Positions 50,191-60,356 of a stretch of DNA of 64,000 nucleotides are shown one piece after another. Both the position numbers and the translations under genes were made by a program. Position 1 is the first letter of the stretch; each line of letters opens with the position of its first letter. The DNA lies in assembly GCA_965207335.1 (NCBI GenBank), contig OZ242267.1, positions 1,736,001 through 1,800,000 of the forward strand, in the 5' to 3' direction. Under the pieces are notes generated by a model. That model saw only the letters and a program-made list of their open reading frames with translations. It searched no databases and was not told where the DNA came from. The stretch is from G965207335 sp965207335. Its GTDB lineage: Bacteria > Pseudomonadota > Gammaproteobacteria > PS1 > Pseudothioglobaceae.

Positions 50191-52446
50191 TTATAAAACA
50201 GAGCTTTTGTTTTTGATAGTTTTATTAGAACTTGTGGTAAAGGATAATTTATCTTTTTGACTATCAACCTTTATGTGATTATTTTCTAAAGTAGTAGATA
50301 ATATTTTATCTGCCAATGGTTTTTTAATTTTTTGTTCAATTAATCTAGTCATGGGTCTAGCACCTAATTTACTGTCATAGCCATGTTTTATTAAATACTG
50401 TTTAGCATTATTTGTGAAGCTAATGGTTATATTTTTTTTCTCTAAAATCAGTTCTAATTCTAATAAAAACTTATCAACTATAAAGCCTATGTTTTGCTCG
50501 TCTAAGGAATCAAAATATATAATTTCTGATAATCTATTTCTAAATTCTGGGCTAAATATTAATTTTAATTCTGAGCTATAATCAAGACTATTATCTTGCT
50601 CGTTAAAGCCAATAGATTCTCTTTGCGAATTTTGCGAACCTATATTGCTAGTCATAATTAAAATTACATTTTTAAAATCAACAGTTCTACCATTAGAATC
50701 TGTTAGTGTGCCTCTATCCATAACTTGCAATAAAATATTAAAAATATCAATATGGGCTTTTTCAATTTCGTCTAATAGTAGCACACAAAACGGATTTTTA
50801 TTTACCGATTCTGTTAATAAACCTCCATCGTCATAGCCAACATAACCAGGCGGAGAGCCTATTAATTTTGATACGCTATGGCGTTCTATATATTCTGACA
50901 TATCAAAACGCAGTAATGGCATATTTAATACATCAGCTAGTTGTTTGCATATTTCAGTCTTTCCAACTCCTGTTGGACCAGCAAATAAAAATGAGCCCAC
51001 AGGCCTATCATCACTAGACAAACCTAGACGAAATAACTTAATTGCTGTGGCTAGGCTTTGTATAGCTTTATCTTGTCCAAAAACTTTTAATTTTAATTGA
51101 ATCTCTAAATTTTTTAAAATAGTTTTATCATCACTAGTCAAAGATTGTGATGGAATATTGGCGATTTGAGAGACAATATTGCCAATATCTGTTTTGTTGA
51201 CGCTTTTTTTACGCTTTGATTTTGGTAGTATTTTTTGATAAGCACCAACTTCATCTATTAAATCTATTGCCTTATCTGGTAGGCGTTTATTGGTAATATA
51301 GCGGCTTGATAGCTCAACAGCAGATACTAATGCACTATTTGTATATTGAATATTATGGTATTTTTGGTAATATTTTTTTAGACCTTGTAAAATTTTTATT
51401 GATTGCTCTATACTGGGTTCTAAAACATCTATTTTTTGAAATCTTCTTGATAGGGCATAATCTTTTTCAAAAATTTTTCTATATTCTTTGTAAGTTGTTG
51501 AACCCATACATTTTAGACTGCCATCTTCTAATGCAGGTTTTAATAAATTTGAAACATCTAAGGTACTTTCTGATGCATTACCAGTGCCAATAATAGTATG
51601 AATTTCATCAATAAATAATATTGCATTCTTGTATTTTTGTAGTTCAGATAAAATTGCTTTTAAGCGTTTTTCAAAGTCACCTCGGTATTTAGTTCCAGCT
51701 AATAAGCTACCAATATCAAGACTAAAAATAGTAGCATCAGCTAAAACATCGGGTATTTGCTTATTTACTATTTTGTATGCTATACCTTGGGCAATAGCTG
51801 TTTTACCAACTCCAGGCTCACCAACAAATAACGGATTATTTTTTCTTCTACGAGATAATATTTGTGTAGCACGCATAACTTCATCATCTCTACCTATTAA
51901 TTTGTCAATCTGCCCTAGCAATACTTTTTGGTTTAAATTAACCGTATAATCTAATAAATAATTTGGTTTAGTTTGTTTTTCTTGCTCTTTATTACTATCA
52001 ACTATGTCTAAATTATTATTTTGACTTTGTTTTAAATAACTGATAATAGATTCTTTTGTAATATTATTATTTAAAAGAAAATAAACTGCTTGTGATTCTT
52101 GTTCTGAAAAAATAGCCAGCAAAACATTTATTGGGTAAACTATTTTTTTATGGGAATATTGGGCTTGATAATTTGCCTTATATAAAATTTTTTTAAAGCC
52201 GATAGTAGGTAAAGGACCTTGGTCAAATTGCCAATTATTTTTTATTGGAACATTTTCTTTTATGTATGTATCAATTTGATTTTTTAATAAAAATATATCT
52301 ATCGAGTTTACTACTAAAAACATTTTTATTTGTTCAGTATTTAATAATGCTAACAGTAAATGCTCTATAGTGATAAATTCTAATTGTTCTTCATTAGCTT
52401 TATCTATTATAGAATTTATCTCTTTTTGTAATTCTATTGCAATCAT
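50191..52446 (-). CDS. clpA: ATP-dependent Clp protease ATP-binding subunit ClpA
   Basis: ClpA is the AAA+ unfoldase that feeds N-degron and ssrA substrates to ClpP. It has 751 residues. The N-domain (about 1-145) binds ClpS. The first AAA module has GEPGVGKTAIAQGI and DEIHTIIGTGNAS; the second has AGPTGVGKTEICKQLADVL and LLDEIEKAH. It is directly downstream of clpS. With clpP, clpX and lon the window encodes most cytosolic AAA+ proteases. Confidence 0.97.
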   Translation of the reverse strand: MIAIELQKEINSIIDKANEEQLEFITIEHLLLALLNTEQIKMFLVVNSIDIFLLKNQIDTYIKENVPIKNNWQFDQGPLPTIGFKKILYKANYQAQYSHKKIVYPINVLLAIFSEQESQAVYFLLNNNITKESIISYLKQSQNNNLDIVDSNKEQEKQTKPNYLLDYTVNLNQKVLLGQIDKLIGRDDEVMRATQILSRRRKNNPLFVGEPGVGKTAIAQGIAYKIVNKQIPDVLADATIFSLDIGSLLAGTKYRGDFEKRLKAILSELQKYKNAILFIDEIHTIIGTGNASESTLDVSNLLKPALEDGSLKCMGSTTYKEYRKIFEKDYALSRRFQKIDVLEPSIEQSIKILQGLKKYYQKYHNIQYTNSALVSAVELSSRYITNKRLPDKAIDLIDEVGAYQKILPKSKRKKSVNKTDIGNIVSQIANIPSQSLTSDDKTILKNLEIQLKLKVFGQDKAIQSLATAIKLFRLGLSSDDRPVGSFLFAGPTGVGKTEICKQLADVLNMPLLRFDMSEYIERHSVSKLIGSPPGYVGYDDGGLLTESVNKNPFCVLLLDEIEKAHIDIFNILLQVMDRGTLTDSNGRTVDFKNVILIMTSNIGSQNSQRESIGFNEQDNSLDYSSELKLIFSPEFRNRLSEIIYFDSLDEQNIGFIVDKFLLELELILEKKNITISFTNNAKQYLIKHGYDSKLGARPMTRLIEQKIKKPLADKILSTTLENNHIKVDSQKDKLSFTTSSNKTIKNKSSVL

Positions 52447-52495
52447 AATAATTATAGTTAGTTATTTAAGTATCTTTAGATATATTCTCAATATT

Positions 52496-52789
52496 TTATT
52501 TTAATTTTCGTAATACACATATCAGTGGTTGATTATTTTCTTTGGCAAAATCCATAACTTGTGTAACCTTAGTTTGTGCTAAATCATAGCCATAAACACC
52601 ACAAATACCTTCTCCATCCATATGAACTTGTAGCATTAGTTTTGATGCTTGTTGTTTATCTTTTGCAAAGAACAATACTAATACTTCAACTACAAAATCC
52701 ATAGTTGTATAATCATCATTTAATAATAATACCTGAAATTTACTAGGTTTTTTTAATTTAGGTTTTACTTTTTCTGCTAATAATGTCAT
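52496..52789 (-). CDS. clpS: ClpA adaptor ClpS
   Basis: ClpS is the N-degron adaptor for ClpA. It has 97 residues. The core FQVLLLNDDYTTMDFVVEVL with the Asn-Asp substrate pocket and the MLQVHMDGEGICGVYGYDLA segment are intact. It sits 49 bases before clpA, the standard pairing. Confidence 0.97.
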   Translation of the reverse strand: MTLLAEKVKPKLKKPSKFQVLLLNDDYTTMDFVVEVLVLFFAKDKQQASKLMLQVHMDGEGICGVYGYDLAQTKVTQVMDFAKENNQPLICVLRKLK

Positions 52790-52807
52790 TATTTTAATGT
52801 TATATTT

Positions 52808-53854
52808 TTAAATTGTTGATAGTCTATAACGCAATGCCAATAAAGATAAAATTAATAATATTAATACTGGTAAAAATACACTAAAAAATATATTATAACC
52901 AAAAGTTATTGCTATTTCTGATATTAATCTAATAATTAAATTAAATACCAAACTAAAAACAATACCAATAAAAATTCTTCTACCTAAACTTAACTCTTTT
53001 AGTGTGCCAAATACAAACACTAAGCCTAAGATAGTCATGGCTATTAGTAATATTGGCATCATTATTCTATTATACAAAACTAATCTATATTTTGCTTTTG
53101 CATCATTATTGCTAATATATTGCAATAAGTTATAACTATTTATATATTTTGGCTCTTTATTAGCAAAAATATAGTTGCTCTTAGGCAATAAGTTTAATTT
53201 AGTATTAATATTTTTATTAACTATCCTGCTATTATTATACAGGGTAATTTTATTTGCATTTAAAATGCTGAGTTTATTATTTTTATAATCTATACTATCA
53301 CTACTAATAATAGATTTTAATTTATTGTCAGCAACATGAATTAATTTAATCGATTTTAAGCTATCATCATTGTTAAATTTCATATAAAAAAACCTATTGC
53401 CTTTATTTCCCCATAATTCACTGACACTATTATAATTGTGTTTTAATGCCTTAAATTTATATTCATTGGCAAAATTATATAATTTAAATGCAAATAATTC
53501 ATTAAGAGTTAAATATATAAAGATAAACAATAATCCAGCCTTTAATGATTGCGATAATAAATAACGCATACCTAATCCACTAGCATAAATAGCAATTATT
53601 TCTTTGGTTTCAGTAAACTTACTTAATCCCAAAATAATACCAATTAATACCGCTAATGGCAAAAAGTCATACATTGCAATTGGTAAAGATAATACGATAA
53701 ATACTAATGCTTTGTCTAGGCTATAATTTTCTGTTCCTACATCATAAATCTCATCTAAAAATTCAAAAACAATATAAATTGTCGCTAATACTGCTAATAC
53801 TACTAGTATATGTTTTATTATGGTTATAATAATATATCTATTTAGAATACTCAT
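52808..53854 (-). CDS. lptG: LPS export permease LptG (YjgP/YjgQ family)
   Basis: This is one of the two membrane subunits of the LptBFG exporter that lifts LPS from the inner membrane. It has 348 residues and six membrane helices in two blocks of three around a periplasmic domain. The N-terminal half (FEFLDEIYDVGTENYSLDKA, then PIAMYDFLPLAVLIGIILGLS) looks more like LptG than LptF. The LptF partner is not in the window. It is divergent from guaA with only 28 bases between the start codons. Confidence 0.82.
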   Translation of the reverse strand: MSILNRYIIITIIKHILVVLAVLATIYIVFEFLDEIYDVGTENYSLDKALVFIVLSLPIAMYDFLPLAVLIGIILGLSKFTETKEIIAIYASGLGMRYLLSQSLKAGLLFIFIYLTLNELFAFKLYNFANEYKFKALKHNYNSVSELWGNKGNRFFYMKFNNDDSLKSIKLIHVADNKLKSIISSDSIDYKNNKLSILNANKITLYNNSRIVNKNINTKLNLLPKSNYIFANKEPKYINSYNLLQYISNNDAKAKYRLVLYNRIMMPILLIAMTILGLVFVFGTLKELSLGRRIFIGIVFSLVFNLIIRLISEIAITFGYNIFFSVFLPVLILLILSLLALRYRLSTI

Positions 53855-53882
53855 TTATAATTATTATATTATTTTTTGACAA

Positions 53883-55454
53883 ATGACTAATATACATAAA
53901 CATAAAATACTTGTTTTAGATTTTGGCTCACAATATACTCAGGTAATAGCAAGGCGTGTTCGTGAACTTGGAATTTATTGTGAAATTTATCCATACAATA
54001 CTAACGATAAAAAAATATTACAATTTAATGCCAAAGGTATAATTTTATCAGGTGGGCCTGATAATGTGTATCAATATAAAAATCCTAAGGTGCCAGATAT
54101 AATATTTAGTTTAAATATTCCTATTCTTGGTATTTGTTATGGTATGCAAGCTATGGCAATGCAATTAGGCGGCTCTGCTACTTCTGCTGATAAACATGAA
54201 TATGGATTTGCTAAGGCTCGTATTATAGAAGGTAATGAATTATTAAGAGATATTAAAGACGAAACAAATGCTAGTGGACATAATCTACTAAATGTATGGA
54301 TGAGTCATGGGGTAGAAATTAATAAATTGCCAGATGGTTTTAAACTCATAGCTTCAACTGATAATTGCAGTATAGCTGGATTTGCTAATGCAAAAAAACA
54401 CTATTATGGTTTACAATTCCACCCAGAAGTAACACATACTACACAAGGAAAACACATTTTAGAGCGTTTTGTAAGCGGTATTTGTAAATGCAATAAAAAC
54501 TGGACTAGTGACAATATTATTACAGACTTAATAGGCAAATTACAGCAACAAATAGGCAATAATAAAGTTTTATTAGGTTTATCTGGCGGGGTTGATAGCT
54601 CTGTGGTAGCTGCATTATTACACAAGGTAATAGGTAAGAAGTTAATATGTGTATTTGTAGATAATGGTTTATTACGCCTTAATGAGGGCGATGAGGTAAT
54701 GCAAATTTTTGCAGAAAACATGGGCATAAAAGTAATTAGAGTAAATGCCAAGCAAAACTTTTATAATGCCTTAATTGGTATTGATGAACCTGAGGAAAAA
54801 AGAAAAATAATAGGCAAGGTATTTATTGATATATTTAGTGAGCAAGCTAAAAATTTAGGTGAAATAAAATTTTTGGCACAAGGCACAATTTACCCAGATG
54901 TTATAGAATCAGCAGTAGGTAATAAACAAGCAAAAGTAATAAAATCTCATCATAATGTTGGTGGATTGCCAGATAATATGAAAATGCAATTAGTAGAGCC
55001 ACTTAGAGAATTATTTAAAGATGAGGTGCGTAAACTAGGGGCTAAATTAGACTTGCCAAAATTTATGCTTGAACGCCATCCATTCCCAGGACCTGGTTTA
55101 GGGGTTAGAATATTAGGCGAGGTAAAACAAGAATATGTTAATATTTTACAATTAGCCGATAATATTTTTATCACCGAGTTAAAAAACCATAATCTTTATA
55201 ATGAAGTATCTCAGGCATTTTGTGTATTTTTACCAGTTAAATCAGTAGGAGTAACAGGCGATGAACGCCGTTATGCATTTGTAATTGCACTAAGGGCAGT
55301 AGAAACCATTGATTTTATGACTGCCAACTGGGCACACCTAGAACATAGTTTTTTATCTCTAGTATCAAATAGAATAATCAATGAAATACCTCAGGTATCA
55401 AGGGTAGTTTATGACATATCAGGTAAGCCTCCTGCTACCATAGAATGGGAATAA
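53883..55454 (+). CDS. guaA: GMP synthase (glutamine-hydrolysing)
   Basis: GuaA converts XMP to GMP. It has 523 residues. The glutaminase domain has GICYGMQAMAMQLGG with the catalytic Cys and the His/Glu of QFHPEVTHT. The ATP-pyrophosphatase P-loop is LLGLSGGVDSSVVAALLHK. The dimerisation domain contains RHPFPGPGLGVRILG and ends ISGKPPATIEWE. No guaB is adjacent, unlike in many relatives. Confidence 0.98.
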   Translation: MTNIHKHKILVLDFGSQYTQVIARRVRELGIYCEIYPYNTNDKKILQFNAKGIILSGGPDNVYQYKNPKVPDIIFSLNIPILGICYGMQAMAMQLGGSATSADKHEYGFAKARIIEGNELLRDIKDETNASGHNLLNVWMSHGVEINKLPDGFKLIASTDNCSIAGFANAKKHYYGLQFHPEVTHTTQGKHILERFVSGICKCNKNWTSDNIITDLIGKLQQQIGNNKVLLGLSGGVDSSVVAALLHKVIGKKLICVFVDNGLLRLNEGDEVMQIFAENMGIKVIRVNAKQNFYNALIGIDEPEEKRKIIGKVFIDIFSEQAKNLGEIKFLAQGTIYPDVIESAVGNKQAKVIKSHHNVGGLPDNMKMQLVEPLRELFKDEVRKLGAKLDLPKFMLERHPFPGPGLGVRILGEVKQEYVNILQLADNIFITELKNHNLYNEVSQAFCVFLPVKSVGVTGDERRYAFVIALRAVETIDFMTANWAHLEHSFLSLVSNRIINEIPQVSRVVYDISGKPPATIEWE

Positions 55455-55461
55455 TAATCTT

Positions 55462-55773
55462 ATGAAGATAATACACAGTAAAGAATTTAGTTCAAACATC
55501 CCATGGGATTCAATTGACATAGCAAATATGAATGGCATTACAACTCGCTTACACTGGACAAATAAAGAATACAAGTGGCATATTAATGATGGCGATGAAG
55601 TATTTGTTGTTTTAGATGGTACGGTAAAAATGTTGTATCGTATCAATGGCGAAGAAAAATCAACTTTATTAAATGAAGGCGACATATTCTACGCAACAGC
55701 AGGAACTGAACATCTTGCCTGTCCGATTGGAGAGGTGAGAGTTTTAGTTATAGAGAAAGAAGGAAGTACATGA
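55462..55773 (+). CDS. Small single-domain cupin
   Basis: This 103-residue protein has a cupin beta-barrel pattern: KWHINDGDEVFVVLDGTVKM (motif 1, with only some of the usual His ligands), then EGDIFYATAGTEHLACPIGE (motif 2). The substrate is unknown. It starts seven bases after guaA. Its stop overlaps a 26-codon frame by ATGA. Confidence 0.75.
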   Translation: MKIIHSKEFSSNIPWDSIDIANMNGITTRLHWTNKEYKWHINDGDEVFVVLDGTVKMLYRINGEEKSTLLNEGDIFYATAGTEHLACPIGEVRVLVIEKEGST

Positions 55774-55850
55774 ATATAGATGACAGCATTAAAAAAGATA
55801 TATTACTTATAGGTATGCAACAATTAAATGGGAATAACAATAAGCAGTGA
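55770..55850 (+). CDS. Possible 26-residue peptide or gene remnant
   Basis: The frame MNIDDSIKKDILLIGMQQLN ends GNNNKQ and overlaps the cupin stop (ATGA) and the tadA start. The tight coupling suggests it was translated, perhaps as the start of a longer gene that has been lost. No similarity is recognised, and it may be chance. Confidence 0.25.
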   Translation: MNIDDSIKKDILLIGMQQLNGNNNKQ

Positions 55851-56295
55851 TGAGTTTTATATGCAAATTGCCATAGATGAGGCACAAAAAGCTAGGCAAT
55901 TAAATGAAGTACCAGTAGGGGCAATATTAGTTTTAGCCAACAAAATAATAGCAAAAGCCCATAACAAATCAATAATAAATAACGATTCCTGTGCACACGC
56001 AGAAATAGAATTAATAAGAAAAGCAGGGGCAAAATTAAAAAACTACCGCCTAATAAACAGCACTATTTATACTACATTAGAGCCTTGTGCTATGTGTTTT
56101 GGGGCCATAATTCATGCTCGAATAACTAGGCTTGTTTTTGGTGCGTATGATAAAAAAACTGGTGTTTGTACAAGTCGTGCTAATTTTAATGAGTTAGATT
56201 TTTTTAACCATAAATTACAAATAACAGGTGGTATTTTAGCAACAGAAAATCAAAAAATTCTTAAGGAGTTTTTTAACAACAAAAGAAATACTTAG
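55828..56295 (+). CDS. tadA: tRNA-specific adenosine deaminase
   Basis: TadA edits the wobble adenosine of tRNA-Arg(ACG) to inosine; that tRNA is encoded at 19.6 kb. It has 155 residues from the first ATG. The zinc site is complete: CAHAEIELI with the catalytic Glu, and EPCAMCFGAIIHARI. The internal Met (55861, MQIAIDEAQ) is an alternative start that fits the family length better. Confidence 0.95.
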   Translation: MGITISSDEFYMQIAIDEAQKARQLNEVPVGAILVLANKIIAKAHNKSIINNDSCAHAEIELIRKAGAKLKNYRLINSTIYTTLEPCAMCFGAIIHARITRLVFGAYDKKTGVCTSRANFNELDFFNHKLQITGGILATENQKILKEFFNNKRNT

Positions 56296-56495
56296 GTAGG
56301 GGGTTTAAATACTTAGGCAAAATTTGTATGTATATAATAAAAAATGCCTAACAATTCAACCACAAACTTCTTAGGGGGTTTTAAAGGTAAAAAAACTTAG
56401 GTAAGGGTTTTAAATACTTAGGCAAACTTTGTATGTATATAATAAAAAACGCCTAACAATTTAACAAACTTCTTAGGGGGTTTTTAAAATAAAAG
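56291..56495. repeat. Tandem repeat of about 105 bases upstream of mcrB
   Basis: Two units at 56291-56395 and 56396-56495 each contain CTTAGGTA(G/A)GGG, TACTTAGGCAAA, TTTGTATGTATATAATAAAA, GCCTAACAA and CTTCTTAGGGGGTTTT. Each has a perfect TATAAT (56333-56338, 56438-56443) flanked by the inverted pair TTAGGC/GCCTAA. They look like duplicated promoter-operators for the McrBC operon. Confidence 0.75.
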
Positions 56496-56535
56496 GTAGT
56501 AAAATAACTACTGAATAAAAAAAGTAGGGGTAAAT

Positions 56536-59064
56536 ATGGAACAAGAATTTAAGAAGTTGGAGAAAGAATTTAGAGAGTATCTTAATAATCATACTAAATT
56601 AGCTAAAAACAGTATTAATTCATATGCAACAGCATTAAGATTAAATAGCAATGTTTATCAAAAAGTTAGAGATAACTTAAAATACAATAGTTTTTATGAT
56701 ATAGACAACATAAATACATATAACGAGCAATATTTATTAATTCAAAATATTATACCTAATCAAAATAATACTAATGGCAATTTAAGTGCCTCTCTTGCTA
56801 AGTATAAATTATTTTTGCAATATAAAGAAGTCATAAAACAAATGGATTTGTACGATAAAAATCCTCAAGATTTTCATACAAATAAAAATGTTTTTTGGTA
56901 TTTTAAAATAATTAATATAGATAAGTATTCAGGTAAATATTATCCAGTTAAAGCCATGCTAAAAAATATACAAGATATTTTAAATATAAATGCAATTTAT
57001 ACTACTGATATTGCAAAAAGCAAGTTAAAAGAAATATTTAAAGATGCTGTTAGTTTTGAGGAATTGGATAACAACAACCAGCAGCCAACTAATGAAAGAG
57101 ATACAGACATGAACAAAAAAATTAGCTCAGAACCAAAAATATGGAAAATGTCTCATTCCGATTTAACAAAAGAAGGCAAATATGATGAAACCATAGAGCA
57201 GAAAGTTGTTTGTATGGGGGAGAAAACTAGCAGAGGACAAGCAAAAAATTTTAAAAACGCAGAATCAGGGGATTTATTTTATTTGTTGAAAAATCCTAAA
57301 AATATAGAATTAATTGGCAAGTTTGTCGATAACAAGACTCATGATACATACGGTAGAGAGGATGACATTTCTAGAAAGTATGAGACTATTTTTGAAGCGA
57401 ATAGTACAAGTAATTCATTATTAATAAAGGGTAAAGAGTCCTGGAAGCCATCTGGAAATAGTACTTTTTATGAAGTACCAAAAAGTTCATATAAAGAGTT
57501 TGAAGATAAAATTTTAAAGCATCATTTTGGCAAAACATTAAACGATTTAAACATCTCTGTAAACTCAACAAATGAAATTATGAAAAATAATAATAATATA
57601 GAAATACCACTAAACCAAATTCTTTATGGACCACCGGGTACAGGAAAGACTTATTCAACGGTTGAAAAAGCCTTAGAAATCTTACAAGATGATAGCAAAG
57701 ATATAACAAGTATCCAACAATTAAAAGATAAATACCCTAGTCAAGTAGAATTTGTAACCTTTCATCAAAGTTTTAGTTATGAGGATTTTGTTGAGGGTTT
57801 AAAGGCTAAAAGCGATGATAATAATAAATTATCTTATAGCGTTGAAAACGGTATTTTTAAAGAAATTTGTAAAAGAGCTTCTTCAAAAGCAGAGATAATA
57901 GTTAAGAATATTGATATTAGCCCAAATGCTACAATTTGGAAAATGTCTTTGGGAAACTCTCAAACTGATGAGGCACAAGAGTATTTTGAAGAAGCAAAAA
58001 ATAAAAGCTCTTTAGTACTAGGCTGGGGCGATGATAATGACTTTAGTAATTGTAAAAATATTGATGATATAAAAAAAATATTTGACTACAAGTCAAGTGC
58101 AAGGTTTGTTGATATATTTAAACATCAAATGAGAATTGGCGACATTGTTATAATAAGTGACGGTAGGACTAAGTTTAAGGCTATTGCTGAAATAACTGGT
58201 TATTATTATTATGATAAAGGAACTGAATTACCACAAAAAAGAAAAATAAAATGGTTACAAACTTTCTCAGAGTCAAGGCCAAGATTAGAAATTAGCGATA
58301 TAATATTTGCTCAAGACACAGTACATGAAGCACATGGTATAGATAAAAATAAATTACAAGAATATCTAACCGATAAACAAAATATTGAGGGTAAAAAACC
58401 ATATATCCTAATAATAGATGAGATTAATCGTGGTAATATCTCACGGATTTTTGGCGAGCTTATTACCTTAATTGAGCCTTCAAAAAGAGCAGGACAAAAA
58501 GAGGCAATATCAGTTACACTACCTTATTCTAAAAAACCTTTTTCTGTACCAGATAATTTATATATTATTGCTACTATGAATACTGCTGATAGATCATTAG
58601 CATTAATAGATACAGCGCTTAGAAGAAGATTTAGCTTTACTGAAATGATGCCTAAGATTAATTTAGTAGATAATTTTGATAATATTGATGTGCAAAAAAT
58701 TCTAAAATCAATGAATGAGCGTATAGAATTTTTACACAGTAGAGAACATACTATTGGCCATAGTTTTTTGATGAAGGTTGAGGATTTAGCTGGGCTAAAA
58801 AATGCTTTTAAAAATAATATTATGCCTTTATTAGAAGAGTACTTTTTTGATAATTGGCATAAAATTAAACAAGTGTTAAATGATAAAGGTGATAAGTTTT
58901 ATGAAGAAATAAAAACACCGTCTAACTTAGCTAGTGATAGTGATAGTGAAAGTAGAAAGCATTATAAAAGGTGTAATTTAAATGATTTAATAGCAGATGA
59001 TTTTAAAAATATTTATAAAGAAAATATCCAAGAAAATACCCAAGAAAATACCCAAGATATTTAA
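56536..59064 (+). CDS. McrB-like NTPase with two EVE-like domains
   Basis: This is the AAA+ motor of a modification-dependent restriction system, paired with McrC. It has 842 residues. After an N-terminal helical region a first EVE/PUA-like domain runs from PKIWKMSHSDLTKEG (about 198-335). Walker A GPPGTGKT is near 364-371. A second domain starting NATIWKMSLGNSQTDE (about 464-600) is inserted before Walker B (LIIDEINRGNISRIFGEL, about 624). The McrB signature MNTADRSLALIDTALRRRF follows. The two domains share IWKMS, so both may read modified bases. AGGGG lies before the ATG. Confidence 0.88.
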   Translation: MEQEFKKLEKEFREYLNNHTKLAKNSINSYATALRLNSNVYQKVRDNLKYNSFYDIDNINTYNEQYLLIQNIIPNQNNTNGNLSASLAKYKLFLQYKEVIKQMDLYDKNPQDFHTNKNVFWYFKIINIDKYSGKYYPVKAMLKNIQDILNINAIYTTDIAKSKLKEIFKDAVSFEELDNNNQQPTNERDTDMNKKISSEPKIWKMSHSDLTKEGKYDETIEQKVVCMGEKTSRGQAKNFKNAESGDLFYLLKNPKNIELIGKFVDNKTHDTYGREDDISRKYETIFEANSTSNSLLIKGKESWKPSGNSTFYEVPKSSYKEFEDKILKHHFGKTLNDLNISVNSTNEIMKNNNNIEIPLNQILYGPPGTGKTYSTVEKALEILQDDSKDITSIQQLKDKYPSQVEFVTFHQSFSYEDFVEGLKAKSDDNNKLSYSVENGIFKEICKRASSKAEIIVKNIDISPNATIWKMSLGNSQTDEAQEYFEEAKNKSSLVLGWGDDNDFSNCKNIDDIKKIFDYKSSARFVDIFKHQMRIGDIVIISDGRTKFKAIAEITGYYYYDKGTELPQKRKIKWLQTFSESRPRLEISDIIFAQDTVHEAHGIDKNKLQEYLTDKQNIEGKKPYILIIDEINRGNISRIFGELITLIEPSKRAGQKEAISVTLPYSKKPFSVPDNLYIIATMNTADRSLALIDTALRRRFSFTEMMPKINLVDNFDNIDVQKILKSMNERIEFLHSREHTIGHSFLMKVEDLAGLKNAFKNNIMPLLEEYFFDNWHKIKQVLNDKGDKFYEEIKTPSNLASDSDSESRKHYKRCNLNDLIADDFKNIYKENIQENTQENTQDI

Positions 59065-60356
59065 TGAGTAGCGAAAAACCACTAAGTATTTTTGAATGGG
59101 GCAAAATAAAAAAAGGTGAGCAAAATGCCCAAAATGAAAAAGGTATTACCTTAAATAATAATGCCTGGGAATTTTTAGCAAAACATGCAGAACAAAAAAA
59201 CCAGTATAAATATATAAGGATTATTGCAAGAGATACGCTACAAATTAAGGGTTTTGTTGGGGTAATTACTACCCCAGATGGTACTCAAATTGAAATTTTG
59301 CCTAAGATTCAAAAAGACGCTGATACCAGTCGTAAAATTTTAGCAAAAATGCTAAAAGCAGTCAATAATCTAAAACTTGAAAAAAGCACAGAAGCTAATT
59401 TAAAAATAGAAAAACAACCACTACCAGAGTTATTAATTACTTGGTTTTTACAAGAACTTAATAAAATTATAATACAAGGTATTCGCAAAGATTATATTCG
59501 TATTAGTGCTAAAGAGAGGTTTTTAAAAGGTAGTTTACAAATAGCTAGGCAAATTAACTCACCACCTCATAAACAGCATATTTTTCATATTGAGTATGAC
59601 ATTTTCTCACCCAATCGTGCTGAAAATCGCCTAATTTGCTCTGCCTTAACCCAAGTAAATAAGTGGAGTAACAATAACGATAATCAAAGATTAATAAGGC
59701 GTTTTTTATTATTATTTAACGAGGTGCCTAACTCCAATAATTATAAAAATGATTTTGCTAGGTACTCAAATAGCCGTGATATGAATTATTATCAAAAAAT
59801 ATTACCGTGGTTACGGCTAATTTTAAATCAACAAAGTCCTTTTGCCTTGCAAGATAAAAATACTGGAATTTCTTTTTTAATACCTATGGAGAAAATATTT
59901 GAAAAGTATGTAGCAATTTGTATTAGAAAACAATTATCAGCAAAATATAAATTAAAAGAACAAAGCCCGATAAAATGTTTGGCAAGGCTAGATGGTGAAA
60001 ATGTTTTTCAAATGAAACCTGATATGACTATTTGTGAAAACAATAAAGGCGAGAAAAATATTGCTATTTTAGATACTAAATGGAAGTTAATTAATCAAAA
60101 TACTGACGATAAAAAACGAGATATTAGTCAAAGTGATATGTATCAAATATTTGCCTATGGTAAAAAATATGAAGTTAATAAATTAGCACTAATTTATCCA
60201 AAGTGGCAAAAGTTTGACAAAGATTTTAATTACATATTAGATAATGATTTAGAGCTTTTTATACTACCATTTGACTTAGAAGATGAGCAAAAATCTGCAT
60301 TTGAAATTATAAAAACAACCTCACCATGTCAAGCAAAATTACCTGTAAATAATTAA
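59064..60356 (+). CDS. McrC-like nuclease subunit
   Basis: McrC is the endonuclease partner of McrB. It has 430 residues. The N-terminal part (FVGVITTPDGTQIEILPKIQ) is typical, and the PD-(D/E)xK active site is visible as MKPDMTI, then IAILDTKWKLI (about 317-345). Its ATG overlaps the mcrB stop by one base. Its 3' end overlaps the convergent M50 gene by 50 bases, which suggests the cassette was inserted against that gene. Confidence 0.9.
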   Translation: MSSEKPLSIFEWGKIKKGEQNAQNEKGITLNNNAWEFLAKHAEQKNQYKYIRIIARDTLQIKGFVGVITTPDGTQIEILPKIQKDADTSRKILAKMLKAVNNLKLEKSTEANLKIEKQPLPELLITWFLQELNKIIIQGIRKDYIRISAKERFLKGSLQIARQINSPPHKQHIFHIEYDIFSPNRAENRLICSALTQVNKWSNNNDNQRLIRRFLLLFNEVPNSNNYKNDFARYSNSRDMNYYQKILPWLRLILNQQSPFALQDKNTGISFLIPMEKIFEKYVAICIRKQLSAKYKLKEQSPIKCLARLDGENVFQMKPDMTICENNKGEKNIAILDTKWKLINQNTDDKKRDISQSDMYQIFAYGKKYEVNKLALIYPKWQKFDKDFNYILDNDLELFILPFDLEDEQKSAFEIIKTTSPCQAKLPVNN

